From Sulfitobacter guttiformis (GTDB lineage: Bacteria > Pseudomonadota > Alphaproteobacteria > Rhodobacterales > Rhodobacteraceae), in the NCBI RefSeq assembly GCF_003610455.1, contig NZ_RAQK01000002.1:744001-808000 (forward strand): a DNA stretch of 64,000 nt. Reading direction: 5' to 3'. Within the stretch, counting starts at the first letter, position 1; every line of letters starts with the position of its first letter. The position numbers and the translations under genes are program-made. The notes below the pieces were generated by a model, which saw nothing but the letters and a program-made list of their open reading frames with translations, was not told where the DNA came from and did not search any database. Below are positions 18,248-28,095 of this stretch, piece by piece.

Positions 18248-19498
18248 GTGAGTGATGTGACCGTGCAGCAAAGCAAAATGCAGAACCATGCTGCATTTCT
18301 AGAAGGAACACACGAGTTCCAGGCTGATATCGAGATGCTTTCGAACAGTGCTTTGATCGGAACAATTCTCGAGACAGTGATGCTCGCGACAAACATGCGG
18401 TTTGCGGCGGTGGCGCGGGTCACTGCGGATCGCTGGGTCGCGTGTCGCACGGTCGACGAAGTAAATTTCGGCCTTGAGTCAGGTGATGAAATCGAGATCG
18501 AGTCGACCTTTTGCCAGTCCGTCCGCGATACATCCCAACGCATTATGTTCAGCGATACAGCCACAGATGAGGTTTACGCAGGACACCCGATCGCCAGCAA
18601 GTTCGGCATTGTAAGTTACGCCTCGATGCCTATTCATCGAAGCGATGGCACATTCTTTGGTACACTTTGCGCCATCGACACAGAGGCCCGCGATGTACAG
18701 CACCCGCGTGCAACCGCCATGCTCGAGATGTTTGCCGAGATCATCGGGCAAAGCCTTGAGGCGGAGGAGCGGCTGGAAGCCCACGAGCAAATGGTTGCAC
18801 ACGAGCGCAACTTGAGCCGAATCCAAGAGGAATTTGTAGCTGTCCTCGGGCATGACCTGCGCAATCCTGTTGCCGCACTTGATGCCGGATTACGGCAATT
18901 GAGCAGCGAGCCCTTGACGGATAAATCAAAAATCCTCCTTCCTTTGATGCGCTCCTCACTGCGTCGGATGAACGATCTGATCGAAAATATCATGCTACAT
19001 GCAAAGGAACGGTTGGGAGGCGGCATTCGCATCACCGCAGAACCCAATGCTCCTCTTGCAGAGGCTATCACCCAAGTTGTCGAGGAAGTGCGGGCTGCGT
19101 CACCAACGCATGAGATCACACTCGATCTGGGCTTTGACCGGGCTTTGAGCTGTGATGCCCCGCGCATCGCGCAGGCAATTTCCAATCTATTGTCAAACGC
19201 TGTCCGCTACGGAACAGACGGCGCAACAATTTGCGTCGAGGGCCAGATAGATGCGGACGGCGTATGTATCAGCGTTGCGAACAAGGGTGCGGATGTGCCT
19301 GCCGGTCTGCGTCAGGATTTGTTCAACCCGTTCAAACGCGGCGACCATGCAGCAGGCGAAGGTCTGGGCCTCGGACTGCACATCGCATCAACGATTGCTA
19401 CGGCACATAACGGCCGGATCGAGGTCACCAGCGAGGGTGGCTTGACCACCTTCAGTTTCAGGTTTCCGCTGTTACCAGAAGCCATTCAAACGAGCTGA
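18248..19498 (+). CDS. GAF-domain sensor histidine kinase
   Basis: A 416-residue soluble kinase with a GTG start, placed after GAGGAG at a spacing of 5. A GAF domain spans about residues 30-175 (FCQSVRDTSQRIMF, PIHRSDGTFFGTLCAID). The dimerisation box holds the phospho-acceptor His near residue 202 in GHDLRNP, followed by the N box ISNLLSNAVRYG (about 310) and G box GEGLGLGLHIA (about 372). There are no transmembrane segments, so it senses a cytoplasmic cue. No response regulator is adjacent, which makes it an orphan kinase. Confidence 0.88.
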   Translation: MSDVTVQQSKMQNHAAFLEGTHEFQADIEMLSNSALIGTILETVMLATNMRFAAVARVTADRWVACRTVDEVNFGLESGDEIEIESTFCQSVRDTSQRIMFSDTATDEVYAGHPIASKFGIVSYASMPIHRSDGTFFGTLCAIDTEARDVQHPRATAMLEMFAEIIGQSLEAEERLEAHEQMVAHERNLSRIQEEFVAVLGHDLRNPVAALDAGLRQLSSEPLTDKSKILLPLMRSSLRRMNDLIENIMLHAKERLGGGIRITAEPNAPLAEAITQVVEEVRAASPTHEITLDLGFDRALSCDAPRIAQAISNLLSNAVRYGTDGATICVEGQIDADGVCISVANKGADVPAGLRQDLFNPFKRGDHAAGEGLGLGLHIASTIATAHNGRIEVTSEGGLTTFSFRFPLLPEAIQTS

Positions 19499-19536
19499 GG
19501 AAAGCGGGATAGGGCCGTAGGGCAGACAGCCCTGTC

Positions 19537-20118
19537 CTATCCGCCAAATCCGGTCCGTCCGCCACCTGACCCACCAAATCCGCCTCGCGAGCTTGCGGTT
19601 GCTCGTGTCATTGGCGTTTTCCCAACTGTCGCGGCAGGTCGGGTGAACTGGGATGTGTTAAGCTTTGCAGAACCACTGTTGGTCGAAAACGTGCTGCTCC
19701 GCGCCGCGTCGGTAAAACGACCACCGGAGGTTTTATAGAGTGGCTGGGCCGAAGACATGCCGGTCCGGCCGCCCAGCATATTACCGATGAGGTAGCCCGC
19801 CAGTAGCGGCATGAAAATGCCACCTGATCCTCCTTGGGTTGCTGCTGCTTCTGAGCCGCAGGCGCCCTCGCCGTGCTGCTCTTCGCACACTGCAAGGCTG
19901 TCATATCGCGGTGCTGCTTCTACGTGAAGTGTCTGGGCCTCGGCAAAGGACGTCTCGCAGTCCTGTGCAGTAAATATACCGCCACGTGATGCGTCGACCA
20001 GACAGCTTTGAAGGTCTGGAAATGCTGCGGCGTCCACCTGTTCTTCGCGGCACCCTGCGAGCGTAAACGCAGTGGCGCCAAGAATTGCGATGGCAACACG
20101 GTTCGAGCGTTTGATCAT
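19537..20118 (-). CDS. DUF1190 (YgiB-like) lipoprotein
   Basis: A 193-residue protein with a lipoprotein signal (AILGATAFTLAGC, lipobox LAGC), a central FPDLQSCLVDA and CETSFAEAQ region typical of DUF1190, a short hydrophobic glycine-rich patch (IFMPLLAGYLIGNMLGG) and a Gly/Ser/Arg-rich tail. E. coli YgiB is of similar length. It sits directly downstream of the YgiC-like gene, reproducing the conserved ygiB/ygiC partnership. The molecular function is unknown. Confidence 0.82.
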   Translation of the reverse strand: MIKRSNRVAIAILGATAFTLAGCREEQVDAAAFPDLQSCLVDASRGGIFTAQDCETSFAEAQTLHVEAAPRYDSLAVCEEQHGEGACGSEAAATQGGSGGIFMPLLAGYLIGNMLGGRTGMSSAQPLYKTSGGRFTDAARSSTFSTNSGSAKLNTSQFTRPAATVGKTPMTRATASSRGGFGGSGGGRTGFGG

Positions 20119-20160
20119 GACAAGCGTTCTTTCTGTCCAAGTGGCGTTAAGTCGAGTGCT

Positions 20161-21387
20161 TCATAGGGTAATATAGTGCGGTTTGAAACGGGACAAATCC
20201 TGTGTGATGCGCGACCTGTCTTCGCGGATGCCAATGCCCGCACACACCTGACCGACGACCCATGCGCCAATCACCGGACGGAACCCGTCGAACTGTGGCA
20301 GGGGCGCATAGGCCTGAATGATGTGAGGATGCTCCGCATAGTCGGAATTTTTCGACTGCTCGATCACTGAACCGGACTTGAGGATCGTGACCGAAGCCCC
20401 TTCCCGCGACAAGATAGGCTTGCGCACATGGCCGGCGCCAAGCTGCGCCTCGGCCCGCCCGAACGCCGTGGCGACAGCACCGGACGGCGCACCGCGCCCC
20501 GCCAATGCATCTCCGACATCCGCTTCAAAGAATGCGGGCAGCAGGTTGGGATGGCCCTCGAACATTTCCCATAAGACCGGCAACAGCCCTTTATTGGACA
20601 ACAGGGCCTTCCATGCTGGCTCCAGAAACAGGCACCCCGATCCGTCAATATGGTTCGCGTAGTCGTCGCGCAACAAATCCTCCCATGGATAAAGCTTGAA
20701 CAGGACCGCGATCCGGCGGTCTTCATCATCCAGAAACTGGCCGTCATCGCTGAGCGCTATCTTGTCGAGATCGCAGTAATGCGCGCCCAATCCGGCTTCG
20801 CGGGCGGCCCACCCAAGCATCTCAACGGTTCCATAGTCTTCCGGATTACCGGCAACGGCAGTGAAATGCAGATCGCTGTTGGCCTCGAACACTTCGCCAA
20901 ACCGCGCCACCAGTGCCTCATGAATACCGTTGAACTGGTCGGTCCCTTCGGGCAACACACCCGCGGCCAGTTGATCTTCCAACCACTGCCACTGAAAGGC
21001 AGCGCTTTCGTACAGCGAGGTCGGTGTGTCCGCGTTGTATTCCAAAAGCTTGGCAGGCCCGCTTCCGTCATAGGCAAAATCAAACCGCCCGTAGATTTCC
21101 GGATCGCCACGTTTCCAACTCTCGGCAACGAGGTCGCGATGGGCTTGCGGTATCGCAAGCTTCTCCATCAGGCTTTCGCTGGTGATGATATGGGCGATAG
21201 CTTCACGGCACATGGCATGAAGTTCTGTCGCGGGGTCCTCAAGGTCCTTCTCGATCTGCTCAAGCGAAAAGGCATAGGCCGAAGTTTCGTCCCAATAGGG
21301 CTCGCCGTACATATCCGCGAAACTAAATCCGACCTCCTTGGCCTGTTCCCGCCAGTGAGGCCGTTCGGGCAAAGTGATTTTCTGCAT
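20161..21387 (-). CDS. Glutathionylspermidine synthase-like ATP-grasp protein (YgiC/YjfC-like)
   Basis: A 408-residue protein of the glutathionylspermidine synthase pre-ATP-grasp family. Recognisable stretches are PYWDETSAYAF near residue 35, GRFDFAYDGSGPAKLLEYNAD, the ATP-grasp part ending in KPILSREGASV, and a C-terminal GAWVVGQVCAGIGIRED. YgiC/YjfC enzymes have ATP-dependent ligase folds but lack the amidase domain of true Gsp synthetases, and their substrate is unproven. It is cotranscribed with the DUF1190 lipoprotein (gap 42 bases). Confidence 0.86.
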   Translation of the reverse strand: MQKITLPERPHWREQAKEVGFSFADMYGEPYWDETSAYAFSLEQIEKDLEDPATELHAMCREAIAHIITSESLMEKLAIPQAHRDLVAESWKRGDPEIYGRFDFAYDGSGPAKLLEYNADTPTSLYESAAFQWQWLEDQLAAGVLPEGTDQFNGIHEALVARFGEVFEANSDLHFTAVAGNPEDYGTVEMLGWAAREAGLGAHYCDLDKIALSDDGQFLDDEDRRIAVLFKLYPWEDLLRDDYANHIDGSGCLFLEPAWKALLSNKGLLPVLWEMFEGHPNLLPAFFEADVGDALAGRGAPSGAVATAFGRAEAQLGAGHVRKPILSREGASVTILKSGSVIEQSKNSDYAEHPHIIQAYAPLPQFDGFRPVIGAWVVGQVCAGIGIREDRSRITQDLSRFKPHYITL

Positions 21388-21830
21388 CTGTCGCTCCTCA
21401 AGTTCCTGATCTCGTTTAAATGTTTTCGGTTGTAGCTACCAGCCATGGTTTTGCTGGCCTTAAGCTGGCGTGTGCGACAGATGGTGGCAGCACGTCGGCA
21501 GAACCGGTCTTCAGTTTCGTTCTGCTTTGCCTTCCTGCCTCAATCATGGCTGCCACAAATCCTGATTACGCCCGACACAGCATGACGATATTTACGTCCC
21601 TAAAAGCGGACCGCGCCGCGACCATTGGTGTTATCAGGTCTGGCGCTGTTCATCTGGGCAACAATTTGTTAGGTGCGAAGGCCAAGGTCGGGTTGGACGT
21701 GAACGCCGTGGTCACACAAATCCCGAATATCGTCGGTAAACTGCTGCCAAAGCGTGGCGGCGGTTCCGCCCTGCTTATCCGCGCGCATTGATGCGTAAGC
21801 CGGTTCAATAAAACTAACAGGAGGCATTTA
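21388..21830. other. Divergent intergenic region, no convincing gene
   Basis: This 443-base gap separates the YgiC-like gene (minus) from the BCCT gene (plus) and should hold both promoters. A plus-strand frame from 21420 to 21791 exists, but it has no ribosome site and no recognisable family, so it is not called. CAGGAGG lies 7 bases before the BCCT start. Confidence 0.5.
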
Positions 21831-23474
21831 ATGTCAGATGAAACGATCAACCAGGGTATTCCAGTGCCCGAAGGTACTGCAGACATTATCGAGACCGACT
21901 ATGAAATCGGTCAGGACAATGTCGACGGATCTGTCGGTCCGTTCGGGTACGACATCCACAATCCTGTATTCATGATTTCTGGCGCTGCTGTGGTGGCCTT
22001 TGTCTTTTTTACACTGGCCCTGCCTGAACAGGCCGGCGCAGTCTTTAGCGCTATGTTCAACTTCACCACGCAAAACTTTGACTGGTTCTTGATCGGATCG
22101 GCCAATATCGTTTTGGTTTTTGCCCTTTTTCTGGCGGTCTCGCCTTTCGGATCCATCCGGTTGGGCGGCTCGGGTGCGACGCCCGATTATACCTACGCCG
22201 GATGGTTTTCGATGCTCTTTGCCGCCGGCATGGGCATCGGCCTTATGTTTTATGGCGTGTCCGAGCCGCTCACCCATTTCTCGACGTCTGCGGGCGGAAC
22301 CGCGCTCAACGGTGATTTGCGCACCGACTGGGCGCCTCTTGGAGGCGCGTTGGAAGATCAGGCTGCTGCCGTCCGGTTGGGCATGGCCGCGACGATCTTT
22401 CACTGGGGCCTGCACCCTTGGGCAATCTACGCTACAGTAGCCCTCGCCCTCGCGCTTTTTACGTACAACAAGGGTTTGCCCCTTACGATACGGTCGGCGT
22501 TTTATCCGATCTTCGGGGATCGTATCTGGGGGTGGCCAGGTCACATCATCGATATTCTGGCTGTGTTTGCCACCCTCTTCGGACTTGCGACATCGCTCGG
22601 CTTTGGGGCGACGCAGGCGAACGCAGGTCTCCATGAGCTGTTTGGCATCCCCATCGGCAACACCACGGAAGTAATCCTTATATCGGCCATCACAGCGATC
22701 GCATTGATATCCGTGATGCGAGGATTGGATGGCGGGGTCAAAATCCTGTCAGAGGTCAATATGGGGCTTGCCGGTTTGCTGGCCCTGTTTACCCTAGTTG
22801 TGGGGCCAACAGCGTTTTTGTTCGCCTTTTTCTGGGATAGCCTTAAGGCATATGTTGAATTCCTTCCCGCACTTGCCAATCCGTTCGGACGCGAAGACGT
22901 GAACTTTAGCCAAGGCTGGACCGCGTTCTATTGGGCATGGTGGATTAGTTGGTCACCATTCGTCGGTATGTTCATCGCCCGCGTCAGCCGTGGCCGTACA
23001 GTCCGTGAATTCATCATCTGCGTTTTACTGATCCCGAGCTTTGTCTGCATCATGTGGATGTCAATTTTCGGCGGTACAGCGATACATCAGGTGATTACGG
23101 ACAACTTTACCGGCGCGCAGGATGCAGAACTTCCGCTCCAGTTGTTCAAAATGCTGGGTGAACTGCCCCTTGCGTCGATCACATCGTTCATCGGCATCGT
23201 GTTGGTTATTGTGTTTTTCGTGACGTCTTCGGACTCAGGCTCGCTGGTGATTGATACGATCACAGCGGGAGGCAAGGTCGACGCGCCTGCAACACAGCGA
23301 GTGTTCTGGTGCATCTTTGAAGGTGCTGTGGCGATCGCTCTTTTGATCGGTGGCGGATTGGCAGCTTTGCAATCCATGGTCATATCGACAGGACTTCTGT
23401 TTACCGTGGTGCTGCTTGTAATGTGCTATTGTATCTTCCGCGGATTACAGAGCGAACGCGCCGAAGGCAAATAG
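21831..23474 (+). CDS. BCCT-family betaine/choline/carnitine transporter
   Basis: A 547-residue, about 12-helix sodium- or proton-coupled transporter for quaternary ammonium compounds. Diagnostic features are GMGIGLMFYGVSEP (about residues 137-150, the glycine-rich unwound helix) and the signature FYWAWWISWSPFVGMFIARV, whose tryptophans form the substrate cage. A perfect SD (CAGGAGG) precedes the ATG. A role in osmoprotectant or nutrient uptake is expected in a marine bacterium; whether betaine, choline, carnitine or DMSP is carried cannot be told. Confidence 0.93.
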   Translation: MSDETINQGIPVPEGTADIIETDYEIGQDNVDGSVGPFGYDIHNPVFMISGAAVVAFVFFTLALPEQAGAVFSAMFNFTTQNFDWFLIGSANIVLVFALFLAVSPFGSIRLGGSGATPDYTYAGWFSMLFAAGMGIGLMFYGVSEPLTHFSTSAGGTALNGDLRTDWAPLGGALEDQAAAVRLGMAATIFHWGLHPWAIYATVALALALFTYNKGLPLTIRSAFYPIFGDRIWGWPGHIIDILAVFATLFGLATSLGFGATQANAGLHELFGIPIGNTTEVILISAITAIALISVMRGLDGGVKILSEVNMGLAGLLALFTLVVGPTAFLFAFFWDSLKAYVEFLPALANPFGREDVNFSQGWTAFYWAWWISWSPFVGMFIARVSRGRTVREFIICVLLIPSFVCIMWMSIFGGTAIHQVITDNFTGAQDAELPLQLFKMLGELPLASITSFIGIVLVIVFFVTSSDSGSLVIDTITAGGKVDAPATQRVFWCIFEGAVAIALLIGGGLAALQSMVISTGLLFTVVLLVMCYCIFRGLQSERAEGK

Positions 23475-23495
23475 CCTCAAAGCCTCCTTAAAAAT

Positions 23496-23522
23496 GACAG
23501 GCGCCCCTTAGGGGCGCCTGTC
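23496..23522 (+). terminator. Strong hairpin after the BCCT gene
   Basis: GACAGGCGCCCC and GGGGCGCCTGTC form a perfect 12-bp stem with a TTA loop, 21 bases after the stop. The A-run to its left (TTAAAAA) would serve as a T-tract on the minus strand, so it may terminate transcription in both directions weakly. Confidence 0.7.
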
Positions 23523-23633
23523 TCGTTAGTTGCTGGATCTTATAGACCGGACAAACTGCGACAGATTATTTTTTGACCAACATCCTAATAGACTGACGAA
23601 GAGCCTCCGAACCGGACACTGTATGAATTTTCA

Positions 23634-24614
23634 TCAGTCGCCCCCACCCGACCCTGTCGAGCCGTGCCAATTCATTGATTTGTAATCAAAGCCCAGTTCG
23701 ATCGTGGGCTTCACAACGCGAAAATAGGGCGACAGATCAAAGTCACGTGGCACAAACAGCGAATGGTGGCGAATATGAAATATTTCCTTTGCTTGAGGCC
23801 CAGCTACGATGCTTGGCAGGATGGGATAGCCGATTGACTGAAACCCCTCTGCAATCAGGGTAGAACAAATCGCGCGCGTTGGGTCGCCCGAACCCAAGGC
23901 AATCATACGTCTGCGAAACCGTGCTGGTACCGGGGGTTCCGGCAGCAGATAACGCATAAGATCCCAAATATGCTTGAGGTCATACACCCTCCCGATACTT
24001 CTTTTAACATAGTTTACGACCTTTCCAATTTCCTCATCCGACAAAGAGACGGGGCGGCAAATTCGTGTGTTAAAAGAAACGTATTTCGCTATGGGAACGC
24101 GAATTACGCCGTTTTCAAGGTGCGCTTCTATCAAGTCGCCGTCTGCGTGGTGATCGCCTACATAAAAAGCGGAATGTGACCATGTTGAGTGGGTCAGATA
24201 TTTGATCGCTGTAGAAACGCGGGTGTTGCCTTCCACGAGCAAGATATCACCCGGCTGAAGAGTTCGGCACAACATGTCCTCCGTCGTGCTAGCGAATTGG
24301 AGGTAGTTTGATTTCGGCGCCTCCAGGTAGCTGGCGATTTGTGTGCCAATGCGGGTCTTGAGATTATCCATTCGCAAAGCGTAGCGATCAGTTGTTGAAA
24401 TGTGTTTCACTTGCGCGTGATGTATCACTTGGTCCAGTCGGCTTTGCCAGATCCTTTCAGAACAAAGCATGCGGGACAGCAGTGCAGCAGTCTGTCGATG
24501 AACAAACACAACAGCGCCGGTTCGCAATTGCTCCTCACCACTCGACCTTTGATCGAAACAGCACCCAGACCGCGCAAGTTGAGCAGGCTTCGGCGGTAAG
24601 AGCAGTTTAGACAT
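23634..24614 (-). CDS. YiiX/YebB-like NlpC/P60-fold cysteine hydrolase
   Basis: A 326-residue protein. Residues about 110-290 match the permuted papain-like YiiX/YebB group: LQPGDILLVEG, then WSHSAFYVGD with the likely catalytic His, a DLIEAH acidic site and AICSTLIAEGFQ with the likely catalytic Cys. The first 80 residues are not recognised. AGGAAT stands directly before the ATG at 24614; a shorter start at 24371 lacks a ribosome site. There is no signal peptide. Substrates of this group (lipid or peptide amides) are mostly unproven. Confidence 0.75.
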   Translation of the reverse strand: MSKLLLPPKPAQLARSGCCFDQRSSGEEQLRTGAVVFVHRQTAALLSRMLCSERIWQSRLDQVIHHAQVKHISTTDRYALRMDNLKTRIGTQIASYLEAPKSNYLQFASTTEDMLCRTLQPGDILLVEGNTRVSTAIKYLTHSTWSHSAFYVGDHHADGDLIEAHLENGVIRVPIAKYVSFNTRICRPVSLSDEEIGKVVNYVKRSIGRVYDLKHIWDLMRYLLPEPPVPARFRRRMIALGSGDPTRAICSTLIAEGFQSIGYPILPSIVAGPQAKEIFHIRHHSLFVPRDFDLSPYFRVVKPTIELGFDYKSMNWHGSTGSGGGD

Positions 24615-24907
24615 ATTCCTATGCGCCGCTTTTACTTACCAACCGCCCCTATCCGATCGACAATCCCGCATTGCCCGGTAGTTCTATTATAAAACAGCTG
24701 CAGCCCTTGGATCTATGCCTAAGCTTCGAGTTTTAGCCAAAGCGCCAAGATACTTCGTTGTTGGCATCTTCTTATCGCAGAGCTTTTTTCCGTCGTCGCG
24801 AGAGCCTGTTTTCATGCGCACCAACATAAGCTACCGAATACATTAAGTCACGATAACGCCAATTCTTTACAGTTCCAGCGCGCGCCACTTTAGAGTACCC
24901 GTTTCCA

Positions 24908-27409
24908 ATGGATATCATTCTCGTTTTAACAGTCATTGCATCGCTTTTCATCGTAATCGGCGCAGCAGAACCGCTGGCGGCAAAGCTGCGTCTGCCTTAC
25001 AGCGTAATCCTTGCTCTACTGGGCATACTGATCGGGTCAGGCGCAATTTTCTTTTTGCAAACCGAGCTGACGGACGCCCTGAACCCTGTCGCCGAAGCCA
25101 TCCTTGGCTTTCCGATCAGATCCAATGTCTTCCTCTATGTGTTTTTGCCGACCCTTTTGTTTCAAGCAACTCTCGGTATGAACCTTCGCCGTATGCTGGA
25201 TGATTGGGTGCCGATAATGGTTCTCGCGGTTGTGGCGGTCGTCGTCGCGACACTCAGCGTCGGATATGCGCTGGCTTGGGCCAGTGCGCTGCCGCTCGCG
25301 GCATGCCTGTTGATCGGCGCGATTGTTTCGACAACGGATCCTTCCGCTGTCGTGTCCATCTTTCGCTCCCTTTCTGCCCCCCGCCGCCTTTCGCGGATCA
25401 TTGAAGGCGAAAGCCTGCTGAACGATGCGGCGGCGATCGCGCTGTTCGGGTTGTTCATGGGCTTTGTCATGCTCGGCACACCGGACCCTGAACTGGGCAG
25501 TGCGTTGGCGCAGTTTCCGGTCTTGATTGCAGGCGGTGCTCTGACTGGGTGGCTGGCAGCACGTGTTGCGATCTGGATTATGTCGCTCTTTGGCGCACAT
25601 GAACTGGCGCTGATCTCGGTTTCTGTCGCATTGCCCTATCTTGCCTACATCGGATCTGAACAGCTGGTCGGTGCATCAGGTGTGATCGCCGTTGTGGCCG
25701 CGGGTTTGACCTTGAACCTTATGGGACCGGGGCGATTGCCGCCACAGGCCTGGAAAAATTTGGGAGAGGTCTGGGGGTTGCTTGCCCATTGGGCTGGCGC
25801 GCTGATCTTTATTCTCGCCGCACTTTTGATCCCGCGCCTACTCGAAGGTGTCCGGTTCAGCGACTTTGCCTTGATCGGCGTAGTGATAGTTGCCGCCTTC
25901 GCTTCACGCGCTGTCGTCCTGTTCGGCCTTATGCCACTGCTCACATTTTTGAAAATCTCACCGGTTGTCGAGCGCCCTTACCGTGCAGCAATTCTTTGGG
26001 GCGGACTAAGAGGAGCCGTGACACTCGCGCTCGCCCTTGCTGTCACCGAAAGTCTGAGGGTGCCAATCGAGGTCAAGCGTTTGGTCGGCATTCTCGCCAC
26101 CGGGTTTACCCTGTTCACCTTGCTGGTGCAGGGTACAACGCTGCGCGCTGTCATCGGCGGGCTTGGGCTTGACCGTCTTTCCCCGATTGACGAGGCAATG
26201 GCACGGCAGGTGGTCGCCGTTGCGCTGCAAACCGTCCGCGAAGATGTGGCCCGCACCAACGAAGATTACGCCTTGTCCCGTGATGTCGTGCGCTCCGAGG
26301 CGAAAGCGTTTGGTGACAGATTGGAAATCGCCGTAAAAACCGCTGAAGACAGCTATGATATTCAGGACAAGGACCGGATTACATTGGGGTTGATCGCGCT
26401 GGCCGGCTTTGAACGCGATACGATCCTCGTTCGCGTGCACGAGCGAACAATCTCTGCACGTATGGCAGAGCAGACTCTGCTGGATGCGGATCGATTAATC
26501 GAGGGAGCGCGCACCAGCGGGCGGAGCGGCTATCAACAGGCAGCACGCAAATCCGTCGCGTACGGGAAGACGTTTCGCGCGGCAGGCATGCTTCATGGCC
26601 GGTTTGGATTATCCAAACCACTGGTCCGTTTGACAGCGGACCGTTTCGAGCTTTTGCTATCGCAGCGCCTGACATTGCGCGATCTTGATACGTTCATCGA
26701 AGGGCGTATTCGACGCATTCACGGGCGGCGTGTGGCTGACCTGTTGCTTGAACTTTTGTCCCGCCGGGTCGTACTGGTCGAGACCGCGCTTGAGGGTCTT
26801 CGCTTACAATACCCCGGCTATGCGGAGGAGCTGGAACGCCGCTTCATCCGGCGCACGACATTGCGGCTTGAGGAACGTGAATACACCGCCATGCGCGAAG
26901 ACGGCCTGATCGGCGCAGAGGTCTACACAACCTTAATGCAGGGTTTGACGTCGCGGCGGGCCGAAGCTGAAGAACGTCCCGCGCTTGACATCGCGGTGCA
27001 GCGCGCTGAATTGATAAAACAATTCCCACTGTTTGCTGACTTGGATGCGAAAGCCGTACGGCAGCTTGGGCGCGCCTTGAAAACACGATACGTTAATGCG
27101 GGTACGGTTGTTTTGCGGAAAGATAGCCCCCTCACCCACGTGTTTTTCATCGCATCAGGTGCCGTGGAGTTGGAAATTGCCGGACAGACATCGCGTTTGG
27201 GGCGGTCGGACATGTTCGGACAGGTTGCAATTTTGTTAACGAGCGCACCGCGCGCCGAGGTCCGTGCGATTGCCCCATCAACACTACTTGTCCTCGACGT
27301 TGCGCGTTTCCGGTCTTTGCTCACGCGGAGCGTGGCCTTGCAAGACGCCGTGCGAGCAAGTGCGAAACAGCGCGGTATCGACCCAAATTCGCTTTTGCCA
27401 AAGGAATAA
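24908..27409 (+). CDS. CPA1-type Na+/H+ antiporter with C-terminal cyclic-nucleotide-binding-like domain
   Basis: An 833-residue protein. The first ~410 residues are a 12-helix NhaP-like exchanger with the ion-site segment GESLLNDAAAIALFG and the helix ILWGGLRGAVTLALALAV. A long cytoplasmic middle region follows, and residues about 700-815 form a cNMP-binding-like fold (HVFFIASGAVELEIAG, DMFGQVAILLTSAPRAEVRA). This arrangement recalls SOS1-like and bacterial NhaP-cNMP proteins. It expels Na+ in exchange for protons; the ligand of the regulatory domain is unknown. It stands alone between spacers of about 290 and 690 bases. Confidence 0.88.
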   Translation: MDIILVLTVIASLFIVIGAAEPLAAKLRLPYSVILALLGILIGSGAIFFLQTELTDALNPVAEAILGFPIRSNVFLYVFLPTLLFQATLGMNLRRMLDDWVPIMVLAVVAVVVATLSVGYALAWASALPLAACLLIGAIVSTTDPSAVVSIFRSLSAPRRLSRIIEGESLLNDAAAIALFGLFMGFVMLGTPDPELGSALAQFPVLIAGGALTGWLAARVAIWIMSLFGAHELALISVSVALPYLAYIGSEQLVGASGVIAVVAAGLTLNLMGPGRLPPQAWKNLGEVWGLLAHWAGALIFILAALLIPRLLEGVRFSDFALIGVVIVAAFASRAVVLFGLMPLLTFLKISPVVERPYRAAILWGGLRGAVTLALALAVTESLRVPIEVKRLVGILATGFTLFTLLVQGTTLRAVIGGLGLDRLSPIDEAMARQVVAVALQTVREDVARTNEDYALSRDVVRSEAKAFGDRLEIAVKTAEDSYDIQDKDRITLGLIALAGFERDTILVRVHERTISARMAEQTLLDADRLIEGARTSGRSGYQQAARKSVAYGKTFRAAGMLHGRFGLSKPLVRLTADRFELLLSQRLTLRDLDTFIEGRIRRIHGRRVADLLLELLSRRVVLVETALEGLRLQYPGYAEELERRFIRRTTLRLEEREYTAMREDGLIGAEVYTTLMQGLTSRRAEAEERPALDIAVQRAELIKQFPLFADLDAKAVRQLGRALKTRYVNAGTVVLRKDSPLTHVFFIASGAVELEIAGQTSRLGRSDMFGQVAILLTSAPRAEVRAIAPSTLLVLDVARFRSLLTRSVALQDAVRASAKQRGIDPNSLLPKE

Positions 27410-28095
27410 CACTCGAAGCCCACGATCAATCACGGCACCACCGCCTACCCCACATTGTTGCGATTGTTTGAGCCGTACATCTGATGAGGGGCCTGCCATC
27501 ATCTGTCCAGTCTGCGGGCGTTGATGCTATAGCATCTGAAATGGCCTTGGCGCATCGCAAGACGACTGCGGAAACCAGAAGCTTTGCAGTGGCATACTCC
27601 AAAGTGCTTTTGCAAAGTTTGCCTCTAGTCCGGATGACAATGCCAACGCCTGCTTAAATATTATCGGCCTAGCAGGTCGTCAAAAGACCCCTCCCAAGAC
27701 CTATGGAAAATCTACTTAATCTGCTTCCCTTCAGCCAGAAAAAGCGAGGCCACGCTTCTACGCCAATCTGCGCATCTCAGGCGCTCAGTATAACTACTGC
27801 CTGACCGACACCGGCAGCTGCTTAATCTATGGGCAGAAAAATAACATGTTGCGCATCTGTGTTAATCTGAAAGAAGGTGGCAGCCATGGGAGGAATGCGC
27901 CAAGAAGTTGAGCGCGATGCGGGCCGCATCAGGATTATTGTTGTGAACCAACAAGATCACGTCGGAGCCGAAGCGCGCAGCACTCACGCTAATGGTGAGT
28001 AAAAACTTGGCAGGTTCGTGCCAGGCAAACCAAAAACAACCACGGAACGCCTGCTTTTAGGTAGGCAAATTAAGACAGACAGAGAGGGAACTCGA
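27410..28095. other. 690-base spacer upstream of the TRAP operon
   Basis: No confident gene is seen. A 38-codon frame at 27886-28002 has AAGGTGG 8 bases before its ATG but no recognisable family, and could be a leader peptide or chance. The region should carry the TRAP promoter. Confidence 0.4.

Noticed and set aside
21420..21791. Plus-strand frame of 123 codons upstream of the BCCT gene
   Set aside because: No start signal or recognised product; it sits in a divergent promoter region.
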